A stretch of 64,000 nucleotides of DNA from JANQIO01 sp043585095 (lineage in GTDB: Bacteria > Pseudomonadota > Gammaproteobacteria > Pseudomonadales > Halieaceae). The DNA is taken from contig CP121321.1 of assembly GCA_043585095.1 (NCBI GenBank), forward strand, positions 1,426,001 to 1,490,000, read 5' to 3'. Below, in pieces: positions 1 to 8,626 of this stretch. The notes below the pieces were generated by a model, which saw only the letters and a program-made list of their open reading frames with translations, did no database searches and was not told where the DNA came from. The position numbers and the translations under genes were made by a program. Position 1 is the stretch's first letter. Every line of letters starts with the position of its first letter.

Positions 1-15
1 GCTGGATACCACTGA
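1..15 (+). CDS. 3' end of an upstream gene, possibly cytochrome bd oxidase subunit II
   Basis: Only the last four codons (AGYH) and a TGA stop are visible. The stop overlaps the ATG of the next gene (TGATG), so the two are translationally coupled. The next gene looks like a DUF2474 protein, which normally follows the cydB/cioB gene of a cyanide-insensitive cytochrome bd oxidase, so this tail is probably subunit II. The identity rests entirely on that neighbour. Confidence 0.3.
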   Translation, partial: AGYH

Positions 16-152
16 TGGAAAACACCCCAAAAGACAGCTCCAAGGACGGCAGTGCCCTGCACAAGTGGGCCTGGTTCGTGGCGCTATGGCTGGGCGGCGT
101 GCTCACAGTTGGCGCCGTTTCGTTTCTCCTGCGCGCGGTTTTGTTGCCGTAG
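15..152 (+). CDS. DUF2474 small single-span membrane protein linked to cytochrome bd oxidase
   Basis: A 45-residue protein: a charged N-terminus (MENTPKDSSKDGS), one hydrophobic helix at about residues 17-43 and a short basic end (LLRAVLLP). The spacing of Trp, Gly and Arg (KWAWFVALW, then GGVLTVGAVSFLLR) matches the DUF2474 family, tiny proteins encoded after the subunit genes of CioAB-type cytochrome bd oxidases and presumed to act like CydX, stabilising the complex in the inner membrane. Its ATG overlaps the upstream stop (TGATG), consistent with stoichiometric co-translation. Family assignment is from pattern recognition; a role in oxidase assembly is inferred. Confidence 0.65.
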   Translation: MENTPKDSSKDGSALHKWAWFVALWLGGVLTVGAVSFLLRAVLLP

Positions 153-237
153 TGCAGGCATCACAGGATACAGCCGTGCCCAGGCATGTTGGTCAAGCAG
201 TATTGCCTCGGCACACAATGGGTCAAAGAGAGAAATC

Positions 238-858
238 ATGAAAATGACGAATGTTAAGAACAAGACACACCGCCCCGTTACCCTGGCTCGCACCGCGGCC
301 GGCACAGTATTCGCGCTAAGCGCAGCCCTGAGCGGGTCGGTACTGGGTCAGGAGCCCTCGGCCCTAAAATCCCTGGATGCCTACAAGATGCAGGGCCTGG
401 AGGTCGCCATGCAGACCAAGGCCGCTCTGGGTAGTGAGCTAATGAAGGCCATCGCTGCCGGCGGCCCAGAGAACGCGGTGACTTTTTGCAATACGCAGGC
501 GTTACCCATTACAGCAGGCATGTCGGACAAGTTGGGAGTGGAGGTCTCGCGGGTCAGTGATCGTCCACGTAACCCTTCCAATACGGCTAACGGCGAGGAA
601 GCAGCGATTATCCTGTCTTACAAAGAGATGCTGGCCAGTGGACAGCAGCCGGCACCTGTCGTGCGTGTACATGACGAGACGGTGACGGGGTATTACCCGA
701 TTGTAACAAACAGCATGTGCCTGAAATGTCATGGCGCAAAAGGCACTGATATCAGTCCTGCGACGCAAGCCATTCTCGACGACCTGTACCCCGGGGATCA
801 GGCGACGGGCTACGACGAAATGGAGCTGCGCGGCTTGTTCGTGGTGAACATGGATTAG
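238..858 (+). CDS. DUF3365 (Tll0287-like) periplasmic c-type haem protein
   Basis: A 206-residue exported protein. The N-terminus is a signal peptide (basic start, hydrophobic stretch around residues 18-34, cleavage likely after VLG). The mature part has the DUF3365 pattern, and near residue 162 a single CLKCH haem-c attachment motif sits in SMCLKCHGAKG. Families of this type are haem-binding periplasmic proteins or sensor domains; the function is not established. I start at ATG 238, not at an upstream in-frame codon, because only that start gives a normal signal peptide. It follows the presumed cytochrome bd genes and may be a redox accessory, which is inference. Confidence 0.75.
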   Translation: MKMTNVKNKTHRPVTLARTAAGTVFALSAALSGSVLGQEPSALKSLDAYKMQGLEVAMQTKAALGSELMKAIAAGGPENAVTFCNTQALPITAGMSDKLGVEVSRVSDRPRNPSNTANGEEAAIILSYKEMLASGQQPAPVVRVHDETVTGYYPIVTNSMCLKCHGAKGTDISPATQAILDDLYPGDQATGYDEMELRGLFVVNMD

Positions 859-924
859 CCGTGCAATTGAGAGGGATATGCTAGCGACCCCTCTGCAAGC
901 ATCGGGCAGGCTGTTAAGGTGTGG

Positions 925-1674
925 CTATACCGTCAGCCCGCCATCCACCGCCAGCGCCTGACCAACAACGTAAGACGACTCATCACTGCACAGCCAGACC
1001 ACGGCCTGAGCAATTTCTTCCGCGGTGGCGATGCGCTGGATAGGGTGGTTGAGTGCGACGAGATCACGGCCTTTCGCATCTCCCAGGTTGTTTTCTAACA
1101 TCGCGGTATCCACGGCACCCGGACATACCGCGTTGATGCGTATGCCCTGACCGGCATACTGCAAGGCGGCGGCGCGTGTCAGGCCTACCACACCATGCTT
1201 ACTAGCCGTATAGGCCGGTTTGTTGGCGACGCCCTTTAGTCCGGCGGCAGAGGCCATATTGACAATGCGGCCCTGACCTTTCGCCAGCATCGGTTGCAAT
1301 TCATGTTTAAGGCACAAAAACACGCCTTTTAGATTGACGTTGAACACCTGCTCCATCGCGGTCTCTTCCCAGCTTGCTTCGAGGCTGACTTCCGGATCGA
1401 TGCCCGCATTGTTCACTGCGATATCCAACTGGCCGTGTGCCGCGATCACCGCGTCGATCATGCCGGCGACTTGCTGACTGTCACTGACGTCCACGCTCAG
1501 GCTGGTCGCATTCAGTCCGTGACTCTGCAAAGCCTCCGCGGCGGCTTTGCCGTTATCGCCGAGATCGGCGATTACGACGGTGGCCCCCGCCTTGGCCAGC
1601 TGTGTGGCGACCGCTTTGCCGATGCCGGAGCCGCCGCCGGTGACCAGCGCCACGCGCTCGTTGAATGCTGTCAT
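925..1674 (-). CDS. SDR-family NAD(P)-dependent oxidoreductase
   Basis: A 249-residue classical short-chain dehydrogenase/reductase. The TGGGSGIG cofactor loop lies at residues 12-19, NNAG at 88-91, catalytic Ser142, Tyr155 and Lys159 (YTASK), and a CPGAVDT loop follows. Asp37 at the end of the second strand (VVIADLGD) suggests NAD preference. It would oxidise a secondary alcohol or reduce a ketone; the substrate cannot be read from sequence. It lies 93 bp downstream of the Baeyer-Villiger monooxygenase on the same strand. An alcohol dehydrogenase supplying the ketone to a BVMO is a classic catabolic pairing, so joint action on a cyclic or aryl alcohol is a reasonable inference. Confidence 0.9.
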   Translation of the reverse strand: MTAFNERVALVTGGGSGIGKAVATQLAKAGATVVIADLGDNGKAAAEALQSHGLNATSLSVDVSDSQQVAGMIDAVIAAHGQLDIAVNNAGIDPEVSLEASWEETAMEQVFNVNLKGVFLCLKHELQPMLAKGQGRIVNMASAAGLKGVANKPAYTASKHGVVGLTRAAALQYAGQGIRINAVCPGAVDTAMLENNLGDAKGRDLVALNHPIQRIATAEEIAQAVVWLCSDESSYVVGQALAVDGGLTV

Positions 1675-1767
1675 ACGCTGTTACTCCTTGAGAATTATTG
1701 GCTGTGCATTTTTCCTATCGAGAGGCCTGCGCGGAATTTGCTTTAAGGCACCGAGATGTGTCGCCAT

Positions 1768-3738
1768 TCAATTGCTTTCGCCCCTGAAGATGTAATGCTC
1801 TGGCTCAGGCTCGCGCGTCATCTCCCAGTAGTCGACGATGCGAAATGGCAGATTTGCGGTCACTCGTCCGCTGGTATTTTTGTACCAGTTTTCGACTTCA
1901 GCGCTGCCCCACGCGGTGGCGGCGTTCAGCTCATCGACCTCTTCGTTATAGCGGTCATGGGCTTCGGCAGTGCACTCTATAGCGTTGGCGCCTCGCTCTA
2001 TCACCAGGCCAATGCAACGCAGGATATAGTTCATTTGCGATTCGGCGTTGTGCGCAATGCTGCCCGCTACCACCAGATTGGTGTTGGGACCATAGATGCA
2101 AAACAAGTTGGGAAAGTTGGGGACGGTGATGCCGAGCAACGCGCGCCCGTTGGTCTCGCCCCATTGCTCATTGAGTTTGATGCCGTCGCGACCGACCACT
2201 TCCATCGGGAACAAAAATCGGTCAGCGTAAAAGCCTGTCGCGCAAACGATGGCGTCTACCTCATGGAGGGTTCCATCAGTCGTTTCGATGCCCTGTGCTG
2301 TGACGCGGGCGATACCGTCCGTAATGAGATCGACGTTGTCGCGCTGAAGTGCGGTGAGGTAAACACCGTTGTCTTGAAGAATACGCTTACCGAACGGTGG
2401 GTACGTGGGCATAACCTTGGCTAACAGGGCGGGATCTTTAACGCGTGACTCGATCCAACCAGCCAGTACTTGCCGCATGCCTTCGTTAGCGGCGCTGATC
2501 GAACCCTCCTGCTGCCAGTCAGGGTCAACCAGGGTTTTGTCGTAGACGCCCTCTACAGAGGTGTAGAGCAGCCAGAATCGATACCACTTGGAGTAGTAGG
2601 GTAGCTTCTTTAATGCCCAGCGTTCGGCATCGCTGATGGGCGCATGGTAGCCAGGGTTTGGAAACATCCAGGCTGGAGAGCGCTGAAAAACCCGAAGCGC
2701 CTTAGTAGTCTCCGCGAGTTCGGGAATGATCTGGAAGGCGCTCGCTCCGGAGCCGATAACCGCCACCCTTAAGCCTTTCAGGTCCAAACCGTCTGCCCAG
2801 GCGCCGGAGTGGACGACAGTACCTTCGAAATCGTCCAGGCCCGGTATATCGGGCAGCCTGGGCCGGTTGAGTTGTCCAACACAGCTAATTACGGCGCGAG
2901 CGGTTAACGTTTCGATGTCGCCTTGCGGGGTTTTGATTTGCACGGCCCACTCGCCGGAACGATCGTCATATTGAGCTGTGACGACTTCAGTATTGAATCG
3001 GGTATGTTGGAGTAGCCCGGAGTCCCTGGCGCAGCGCTCAAAGTAGGCGCGTATCTCATCAGCGAGGGGGAAGTGGCTGCTCCAGTCGTGATTGGGCTCA
3101 AACGAGTAGCTGTAGCTGTGGCCGGGTACGTCCACACGGCAGCCTGGGTAGCGGTTTTCAAACCAGGTGCCACCAATACCCGGATTTTTTTCGATAATCG
3201 TATAGGGGATGCCGGCTTCACCCAGGCGAATGCCTGCCAGTACGCCACCCAGGCCGCCTCCAATGACAATCACAGGGAATTCGGAAAGCCGGTTGTGCAG
3301 GGCGGGCTCACCTAGTTTAAGCCCTCTGCGGTCAACGCCGTCCAGCGCAATCTCTTCTTTCATGAAGTCGGCATAGCGATCATGTTGTTCGCCGCTGCCC
3401 AGCATGAAGCGAACCATCGCCTCGGTGCTGGCCTCATCCAGCGCAGGGCCTTCGCTGGACCGATCGCGGTAGCGCGCAATGGCAGCGCGGGCTGCCTCGA
3501 TGATTTGTGCTGCTTCAGCCTCGGTGTATCCGCCCGGGTAAAGTGACTCCTCACTGGTGCTGGCCTCTACCACATCGACCACTTTGGGCCCGTGCACTGC
3601 TCCAAGGATGTCGGTGCTGCCCGTCATGTGGACGATGCTCATCAACAGTGCTGGCAGGTTCAGTTCTTTGAGTGCCTGCTCTATCCACACTGGATCTTCA
3701 GTGATGGGCGCTGTGACCGCTTGCAGGTTAAGTGACAT
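1768..3738 (-). CDS. Baeyer-Villiger monooxygenase, HAPMO-like flavoprotein
   Basis: A 656-residue FAD/NADPH monooxygenase. An approximately 150-residue N-terminal extension precedes the FAD Rossmann motif GGGLGG (160-165), as in 4-hydroxyacetophenone monooxygenase. The Baeyer-Villiger fingerprint FxGxxxHxxxW is intact at residues 304-314 (F304, G306, H310, W314), and the second, NADPH-binding, GSGASA motif is at 329-334. The GGTWFENRYPGCRVD segment is also typical. These enzymes insert oxygen next to a ketone to form esters or lactones. The ATG at 3736-3738 follows a 111-bp gap from the small upstream genes. The substrate is unknown; a ketone made by the neighbouring SDR is plausible. Confidence 0.92.
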   Translation of the reverse strand: MSLNLQAVTAPITEDPVWIEQALKELNLPALLMSIVHMTGSTDILGAVHGPKVVDVVEASTSEESLYPGGYTEAEAAQIIEAARAAIARYRDRSSEGPALDEASTEAMVRFMLGSGEQHDRYADFMKEEIALDGVDRRGLKLGEPALHNRLSEFPVIVIGGGLGGVLAGIRLGEAGIPYTIIEKNPGIGGTWFENRYPGCRVDVPGHSYSYSFEPNHDWSSHFPLADEIRAYFERCARDSGLLQHTRFNTEVVTAQYDDRSGEWAVQIKTPQGDIETLTARAVISCVGQLNRPRLPDIPGLDDFEGTVVHSGAWADGLDLKGLRVAVIGSGASAFQIIPELAETTKALRVFQRSPAWMFPNPGYHAPISDAERWALKKLPYYSKWYRFWLLYTSVEGVYDKTLVDPDWQQEGSISAANEGMRQVLAGWIESRVKDPALLAKVMPTYPPFGKRILQDNGVYLTALQRDNVDLITDGIARVTAQGIETTDGTLHEVDAIVCATGFYADRFLFPMEVVGRDGIKLNEQWGETNGRALLGITVPNFPNLFCIYGPNTNLVVAGSIAHNAESQMNYILRCIGLVIERGANAIECTAEAHDRYNEEVDELNAATAWGSAEVENWYKNTSGRVTANLPFRIVDYWEMTREPEPEHYIFRGESN

Positions 3739-3849
3739 GTTGCCTGAGCCTCTTGGGTATCGCGTTTCTAGAGACTAATCGCTTTCACCCCGCAGAGCGA
3801 CATCTGGTAGTGCGATTTGAAGACCTCCAGGAAACGATGTGTCTCGGGT

Positions 3850-4104
3850 TTAGAATGTGCTGCCAGGTCCCGACACATCGCGCACTTGAAGCACCGTCCA
3901 GGGCAGTCCTACAAGGTCTGAGGCGGTTTTTGCATTGGCTCGGGCCATCACGGCAGCGGCGTCCTGGCCCTCGACCTGAACCGTGCTGACGCCACCATTG
4001 GGAAAGATCAATTCCACTAATAACGCGGCTTCGCCATCGTGAGTCGGGGCGAGCCTGACCTCACGAATCAGCGGCCGGGTTGGCGTGTTACTGGCTTCAC
4101 TCAC
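3850..4104 (-). CDS. Small conserved-looking protein of unknown function (84 aa)
   Basis: An 84-residue soluble acidic protein with no signal peptide or membrane span. It has a predicted beta-rich core (REVRLAPTHDGEAALLVEL, then VSTVQVEGQDAAAVM) and a C-terminal segment with LPWTVLQVRD. I do not recognise a family. It is translationally coupled to the preceding gene by an ATGA overlap at 4101-4104 and lies between an amidohydrolase and a BVMO, all on the minus strand. Codon usage looks like that of its neighbours, so it is very likely a real gene. A binding or chaperone-like accessory role in the pathway is guesswork. Confidence 0.6.
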   Translation of the reverse strand: MSEASNTPTRPLIREVRLAPTHDGEAALLVELIFPNGGVSTVQVEGQDAAAVMARANAKTASDLVGLPWTVLQVRDVSGPGSTF

Positions 4105-4325
4105 GCGCTGGGCGGACCGGTAAAGACAATATCCGAACAGGTCATGGCGGCGACCGGACGGAACACCAGGTACAGGTTCCAGCTCTGTAAATCCTCGACG
4201 GCTTCTGCCACCGGGCGTTCGGGGAAAACGCGTTGGGCGATGCTATCCCAGTCATCACCGTCCTGCGGATAAACCCAGGGGCGTACAGGCTCTATAGCAG
4301 CGCCCATGGCGTTATCTTGACTCAT
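4101..4325 (-). CDS. Small protein of unknown function with a LysM/tail-X-like pattern (74 aa)
   Basis: A 74-residue soluble protein. The stretch DDWDSIAQRVFP, then LQSWNLYLVFRP and SDIVFTGPP, recalls the spacing of LysM or phage tail protein X domains (D-x-x-x-x-I-A, N-L, P), but the match is weak and may be superficial. Both ends overlap neighbouring genes by ATGA (4322-4325 with the amidohydrolase, 4101-4104 with the 84-residue protein), so three genes form one translationally coupled unit. No export signal is seen. Function unknown; partnership with the 84-residue protein is inferred from coupling. Confidence 0.6.
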   Translation of the reverse strand: MSQDNAMGAAIEPVRPWVYPQDGDDWDSIAQRVFPERPVAEAVEDLQSWNLYLVFRPVAAMTCSDIVFTGPPSA

Positions 4326-6031
4326 GCTGCTGCACTCGTGCTGGGAGCGGTCGGTGAAACGATGCTACCCGATCGCGTCGTGCTGTAGCCTTCGGCGGCG
4401 GAGTAGGCCTGAACGCCGTTGACAAAAACGCGCTCGATACCGATGCCGCGTCGTACATAGCGGTAGCCATCTGCCGGCAGGTCTTCGACGGCGATTTCGG
4501 GCCCGCGGTCAATGGTATCCGGGTTGAAGAGCACCAGGTCGGCAGCCAGTCCCTCACGGATGCGTCCGCGCTCATTCAGCCCCCAGTTATCTGCGACCTG
4601 CCCGGTCAGCTTGTACACGGCCTGTTCAACTGACATTGCGCCGGCCTCGCGGACAAAGCGGCTGAACAGATAACCGGTATCGCCGTAGGTGGCGAAACGG
4701 GCAACGTGGGCGCCACCGTCGCCAGAGCCAATCTGCACCAGCGGATCAGCAATTGGCTCCACGATGCGTTCGAGACAATTGTGGCCGACTGATTGGGCGG
4801 TGAAGCGGGTCAGCAGGTCTTCTTCTATTGCCAGGTCCATCATCAGTTCGACTGGATCAACGCCGCGTTCGGCGGCAATGTCGCCCAGCGTGCGGCCTTC
4901 CAGCGCTTTATTGTGGGCAAGGTCGCAGTGGCACACGACAAATTCCGGGAAATGCACTTCCATGGCGATGGGGTGCATAGCGTTGTAGGCCTCCTCAACA
5001 AGCTGCTTGCGCAGCGCCGGATCCTGAAAGTCTGCGACAATCTGTTCTTTGGGCTTGAGCAAGGTGGTCCACCAGGTCATACGTGTGGCAAACACGGAGC
5101 TGGGCATGTCGAACTCAAAGGTCACATCAATCGGCCGTGTTTGCATTTGCGGCACGACCCGAGCCCCGCTGTCAGCCTGAAGGTGAACGCGCTCCAGCGC
5201 TTTTTCGACAAGGTCTGGTGTTGCATTGGAGTCGAAAAGGGGTGAGAAGGTCACGGTAATACCGTGACGCCGAGACAGCTCGCCCAGAATGTCGATGCGG
5301 ACTCGCAGTAAGTCTGCGTCCCAAAATTCTGGTACCACTTGCATTACGCCGCCGTGTTCTCCCAGTACGGCGCACAGCGCATCCAACTCTTCTGGCGCCG
5401 CAAGGCGACAGGGGACGGGCCGGTATTCATGATCGATATCCACCCAGCTCGTAGACAGGCCAATAGCGCCTGCCTCGAGGCACTCGCGGAGCAAGGCTTG
5501 CATCTGTGCTATCTCGTCGGCCGTAGCGCAGCGTTCTCTGGCATCTTCACCCATCACCCAGAGCCTCAGCATGCTATGGCCTGCAAGGGTCGCAACGTTG
5601 ATCCCGAGGTCGCTTTTGAAGGCGTGCAGGTACTCTGCAAAGGTTTCCCAATTCCACTTCATGCCGGCGTCGAAGGCGGCCGCTGGCATCTCTTCAATTT
5701 GCCGAAATACGGCGCCGACAAATTCCCGGTGGTCCGCACGCACTGGCGCCATGGTCAGTGAACAGTTGCCGTTGACCACTGTGGTGACCCCATGCTCCAG
5801 CGACGGCGTCGCGAATCCGTCCCAGGTAATCTGCGCATCAAAATGGGTATGTGAATCAATAAATCCCGGCGCCAGGACCAGGCCTGCTGCATCTACGGTT
5901 TCCGTTGCTGCGCCATCGATCTGCTCGCCGACTGCGGCGATTTTTCCGGCTGTGACCGCAACGTCTCCTCCAAATCCGGCTTCACCGGAACCGTCGATGA
6001 TCAATGCGTTTTTGATAATTAGATCGTACAT
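4322..6031 (-). CDS. N-acyl-D-amino-acid deacylase-type amidohydrolase
   Basis: A 569-residue metal-dependent amidohydrolase. The first metal motif HTH is at residues 61-63 (GFIDSHTHFD), followed by VTTVVNGNCS, where Cys90 matches the bridging cysteine region of D-aminoacylases. A late GDGGAHVARFATYGDTGY segment carries the conserved Asp/His, and the C-terminus ends with the usual small beta-domain (GLAADLVLFNPDTIDRG). Such enzymes hydrolyse amides or cyclic amides; here the true substrate is unknown. It is the first gene of a coupled three-gene unit with two small proteins and leads towards the BVMO and SDR. It is transcribed away from the 25-bp repeat array and the AraC regulator, which is a candidate controller. 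Confidence 0.85.
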   Translation of the reverse strand: MYDLIIKNALIIDGSGEAGFGGDVAVTAGKIAAVGEQIDGAATETVDAAGLVLAPGFIDSHTHFDAQITWDGFATPSLEHGVTTVVNGNCSLTMAPVRADHREFVGAVFRQIEEMPAAAFDAGMKWNWETFAEYLHAFKSDLGINVATLAGHSMLRLWVMGEDARERCATADEIAQMQALLRECLEAGAIGLSTSWVDIDHEYRPVPCRLAAPEELDALCAVLGEHGGVMQVVPEFWDADLLRVRIDILGELSRRHGITVTFSPLFDSNATPDLVEKALERVHLQADSGARVVPQMQTRPIDVTFEFDMPSSVFATRMTWWTTLLKPKEQIVADFQDPALRKQLVEEAYNAMHPIAMEVHFPEFVVCHCDLAHNKALEGRTLGDIAAERGVDPVELMMDLAIEEDLLTRFTAQSVGHNCLERIVEPIADPLVQIGSGDGGAHVARFATYGDTGYLFSRFVREAGAMSVEQAVYKLTGQVADNWGLNERGRIREGLAADLVLFNPDTIDRGPEIAVEDLPADGYRYVRRGIGIERVFVNGVQAYSAAEGYSTTRSGSIVSPTAPSTSAAA

Positions 6032-6453
6032 GGCACAGCCTCCTTAAAAGGCAGCTTTGGTAAGATGGAACACTCTAGGCGCTGGATTCGTCGTGCGCCA
6101 TGTCTGATCGAACAGAAAACATGGAGTATCCAAGGCTGTTCATATAAATGCGGCTCAGTGCGGTTCACATGACAGCCGCTCAGGGCTGTTTACACGAACA
6201 CCGCTCAGGGCTGTTTACACGAACACCGCTCAGGGCTGTTTACACGAACACCGCTCAGGGCTGTTTACACGAACACCGCTCAGGGCTGTTCACATGACAG
6301 CCGCTCATGACAGCCGCTCAGGGCTGTTTACAACTGCTCGGGCAAGCTATGATCAACCGTCAGTTTAAGCAGGAGTAAGGCTTTGACGAAGAGACTCGAT
6401 GGGCATAACACCATGGTGGGCGCGCAGCGGCCAGGCTCAGGCCACAGCACCCT
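6032..6453 (+). other. Divergent intergenic region between amidohydrolase and AraC regulator
   Basis: A 422-bp noncoding stretch separating two divergent genes. About half is the 25-bp tandem repeat array at 6131-6338. The remainder before the array shows no clear consensus promoter. The segment 6339-6453 contains short ATG-started frames that stop before the regulator. It presumably holds promoters for both directions. Confidence 0.6.
6131..6338 (+). repeat. Array of about eight 25-bp tandem repeats
   Basis: Units start at 6131, 6156, 6181, 6206, 6231, 6256 and 6281, each 25 bp. A 13-bp partial copy (6306-6318) and a last diverging unit at 6319 follow. The core is GGGCTGTTTACACGAACA followed by CCGCTCA; units 6181-6280 are identical and outer units are degenerate. 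Each core contains TGTT-N6-AACA, a small inverted repeat that could bind a dimeric regulator. There are no unique spacers, so it is not CRISPR. A related 23-bp array occurs upstream of purL at 14681-14760. Confidence 0.9.
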
Positions 6454-7590
6454 GTGAGCGTAGCCGAACACGCCATTGATGCCCCGGCGATCAGCCTGAC
6501 CGAGGCCTTGGTCGCAGCGCTTCAGTCCGAAGATTCAGAGACGGCATTTCTGCAGGAAAGTGAAAAGTTTCTCGACCAGTTAGGCGATACCTTGACGCTG
6601 CCACAGCGGGTCATCATGAAGCTCGATGGTATGAGCCATAATGAGCGTCAGTCTTTACTGGAAGAGACGCTTGAGCAGCTGGGGCTGGAGCTAGATACGC
6701 TGGACTGGCACGCCTACCCGGAACTTGCGATTCAATTTCAAAACCGCGTCTGGAAGCATCTATACAGCCGGTTTTTGCAAACCTATCAGGCCTTGAGCGC
6801 TCATGTGGAGCTGTTGCCGGAGCCACAACCTGACTATCCGCGAGAAATTAGCGCGTTTGCAGGTTCCTGGGTGCTGTTGTTTGTTGAGTCTGGCCAATGT
6901 CTGGTAAAGGCGCCGACGAAAGACATTGTTATGGGCGCTGAAGGGCCAGCGCTGATGGTGGTTCCCCCTGAGTCAGATGTATCGCTTTGCCGCCTGGCGT
7001 CGGAGCAGGCCTGCAGCGTTTTTAGTCACGCTTTTTTCCCGCGCGAAAGCTGGCAGCCGCTGCTACAGGCCGGCCTGCATGAACTGGCTCCCCAGTCTCT
7101 GACCATCAAGGACGAACGCACCGCCGCCCTGGTGATCGAATCCATGCGCAGGATTATCGACATTGTGCATTCGCGAACCCGGCACTCCCTGGCGCTGCAT
7201 CTCAATTTGCTTGAGCAGGTGCTGTTGCTGTGCGACGAACTGCGCCCGGCGAGACAGACAGACGAACTCGACCGGCGAGTTATCGCAGCGCGCGACTTTC
7301 TGCTTGAGCATTATCGTGAGAAGACCACCGTGGAGCAGGTGGCGGCGGCCGCCAATGCGGCGCCCTCGACGCTTAACGCGCTATTCAAGAGCCAGATGGG
7401 TGAGAATCTCATGCGCTGGCGGGACCAATTGCGCATGCAGCGAGCGCGGGAGCTATTGCGAAGTTCCAGCAAGCCAATCAAGGCTATAGCGGCTGAGGTT
7501 GGTTATGAGGACCCCATGTTTTTTTCTCGACGATTCAAGCAGTTAACCGGCTGGTCGCCCAGTCAGGTCAGAGGCGGTACGACGACCTAA
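6454..7590 (+). CDS. AraC-family transcriptional regulator
   Basis: A 378-residue protein. The C-terminal 100 residues form the two-helix-turn-helix AraC DNA-binding domain (TVEQVAAAANAAPSTLNALFKSQMG, then IKAIAAEVGYEDPMFFSRRFKQ and TGWSPSQVR). The N-terminal 250 residues look like an AraC_binding_2-type sensor region with no close match that I recognise. A GTG start at 6454 is used because upstream ATGs are out of frame and run into a stop at 6453-6455. It is divergent from the amidohydrolase block across the 25-bp repeats and upstream of the Coq4-like and TonB receptor genes, so it probably controls one or both; the ligand is unknown. Confidence 0.88.
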   Translation: MSVAEHAIDAPAISLTEALVAALQSEDSETAFLQESEKFLDQLGDTLTLPQRVIMKLDGMSHNERQSLLEETLEQLGLELDTLDWHAYPELAIQFQNRVWKHLYSRFLQTYQALSAHVELLPEPQPDYPREISAFAGSWVLLFVESGQCLVKAPTKDIVMGAEGPALMVVPPESDVSLCRLASEQACSVFSHAFFPRESWQPLLQAGLHELAPQSLTIKDERTAALVIESMRRIIDIVHSRTRHSLALHLNLLEQVLLLCDELRPARQTDELDRRVIAARDFLLEHYREKTTVEQVAAAANAAPSTLNALFKSQMGENLMRWRDQLRMQRARELLRSSSKPIKAIAAEVGYEDPMFFSRRFKQLTGWSPSQVRGGTTT

Positions 7591-7733
7591 ACCACTCTTT
7601 AGCTTTATCGATGTTGAATTGGGGCGGCGGTCAATTGTGCAAGGCACGTGGTCTATCGTCCATTCCACCCGAGCATCGGCTGCGTCTTAATGCAGGTTGT
7701 TTTAAGTCGTCTAACCACCGATAGGAATGCAGC

Positions 7734-8567
7734 ATGACCGATGTACCGAGTTATGAAGCGGGCCAGCGTTTGCTGGATCCACGCAAGTTGGGCTCCACCA
7801 CGATGCTCAGCAGCACCTCAAAGTACCTGAACCATCCGGGCCTACGGCACTGGGTTGCTGTCGAGGCATTGCGCCGCAACGGACTGGATATGGACCATTA
7901 CGGAGGTCCTCTGGAGATCATTGAGATTTTTCGCGACCTCGACGAACACGACGAAATTAACCGCCTGTTCGGTGAGGCGCGTGCCGCCAATCCAGAGTTA
8001 GACGCCTGGTTTGAGGCGCGTTACTTGATCCCGCACGATATGGAAGCACTGGCGGAGCTGCCAGAGGGCACTCTGGGGCGTGAGTATCAGAAAATGATGG
8101 CCGAGCAGGGCTTGCAGGCCGATTTCCTGCCTTTTGAAAGCACAGCCAGTGATTACGACTACTTTTTACGTCGCCACAGTCAGACCCACGACATCGAGCA
8201 TCAGGTGGTCGGCTATCGATATGACCCGTTGGGTGAGTTCGCGCTGATTGCCGCGCGCACTACCAACTTGCTTCGGTTTTTGGGCCAAGAGCTGGGCGAG
8301 CACCTTTCGGTCGTGCCCAACTTGCTGGTTGCCACCGGGTTGTCACGATTTGGCTGTCACTACCCGCATCTGCTGCCGCCACTCTACAAGGCATTGGGAG
8401 AGGGCAATCGCATCGGTGAGCAATTGAAAGTGCCGCTGTTCATGCCACGCTATGAAGAAATGTTTGATTGGCCCGTTGAGGCCGTCCGCGAGGAGCTAGG
8501 TGTGCAACATACGTCAGATTTTGAGGACACCATGTGGTCCCTGGAGCAGTATTTCGACGCGGCCTAA
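7734..8567 (+). CDS. Coq4-like protein
   Basis: A 277-residue soluble protein with the Coq4 signature HDxxHx11E complete: His152, Asp153, His156 and Glu168 (THDIEHQVVGYRYDPLGE). Coq4 in eukaryotes binds lipid near a metal site and takes part in ubiquinone assembly, with recent evidence for oxidative decarboxylation of the ring. Bacterial homologues occur outside ubiquinone operons, and here it stands between an AraC regulator and a TonB receptor, not near ubi genes. A role in catabolism of a hydrophobic quinone- or steroid-like compound is possible but inferred. The ATG is preceded by a weak purine-rich RBS (aggaatgcagc). Confidence 0.8.
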   Translation: MTDVPSYEAGQRLLDPRKLGSTTMLSSTSKYLNHPGLRHWVAVEALRRNGLDMDHYGGPLEIIEIFRDLDEHDEINRLFGEARAANPELDAWFEARYLIPHDMEALAELPEGTLGREYQKMMAEQGLQADFLPFESTASDYDYFLRRHSQTHDIEHQVVGYRYDPLGEFALIAARTTNLLRFLGQELGEHLSVVPNLLVATGLSRFGCHYPHLLPPLYKALGEGNRIGEQLKVPLFMPRYEEMFDWPVEAVREELGVQHTSDFEDTMWSLEQYFDAA

Positions 8568-8626
8568 TGTAAAGACAAACTCGATCTACGCCCGATTTGA
8601 AATGATAAAAATAAAAGGAAAGAACC

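Noticed and set aside
6131..6338. CRISPR array
   Set aside because: The units are contiguous with no unique spacers, and no cas genes are near.
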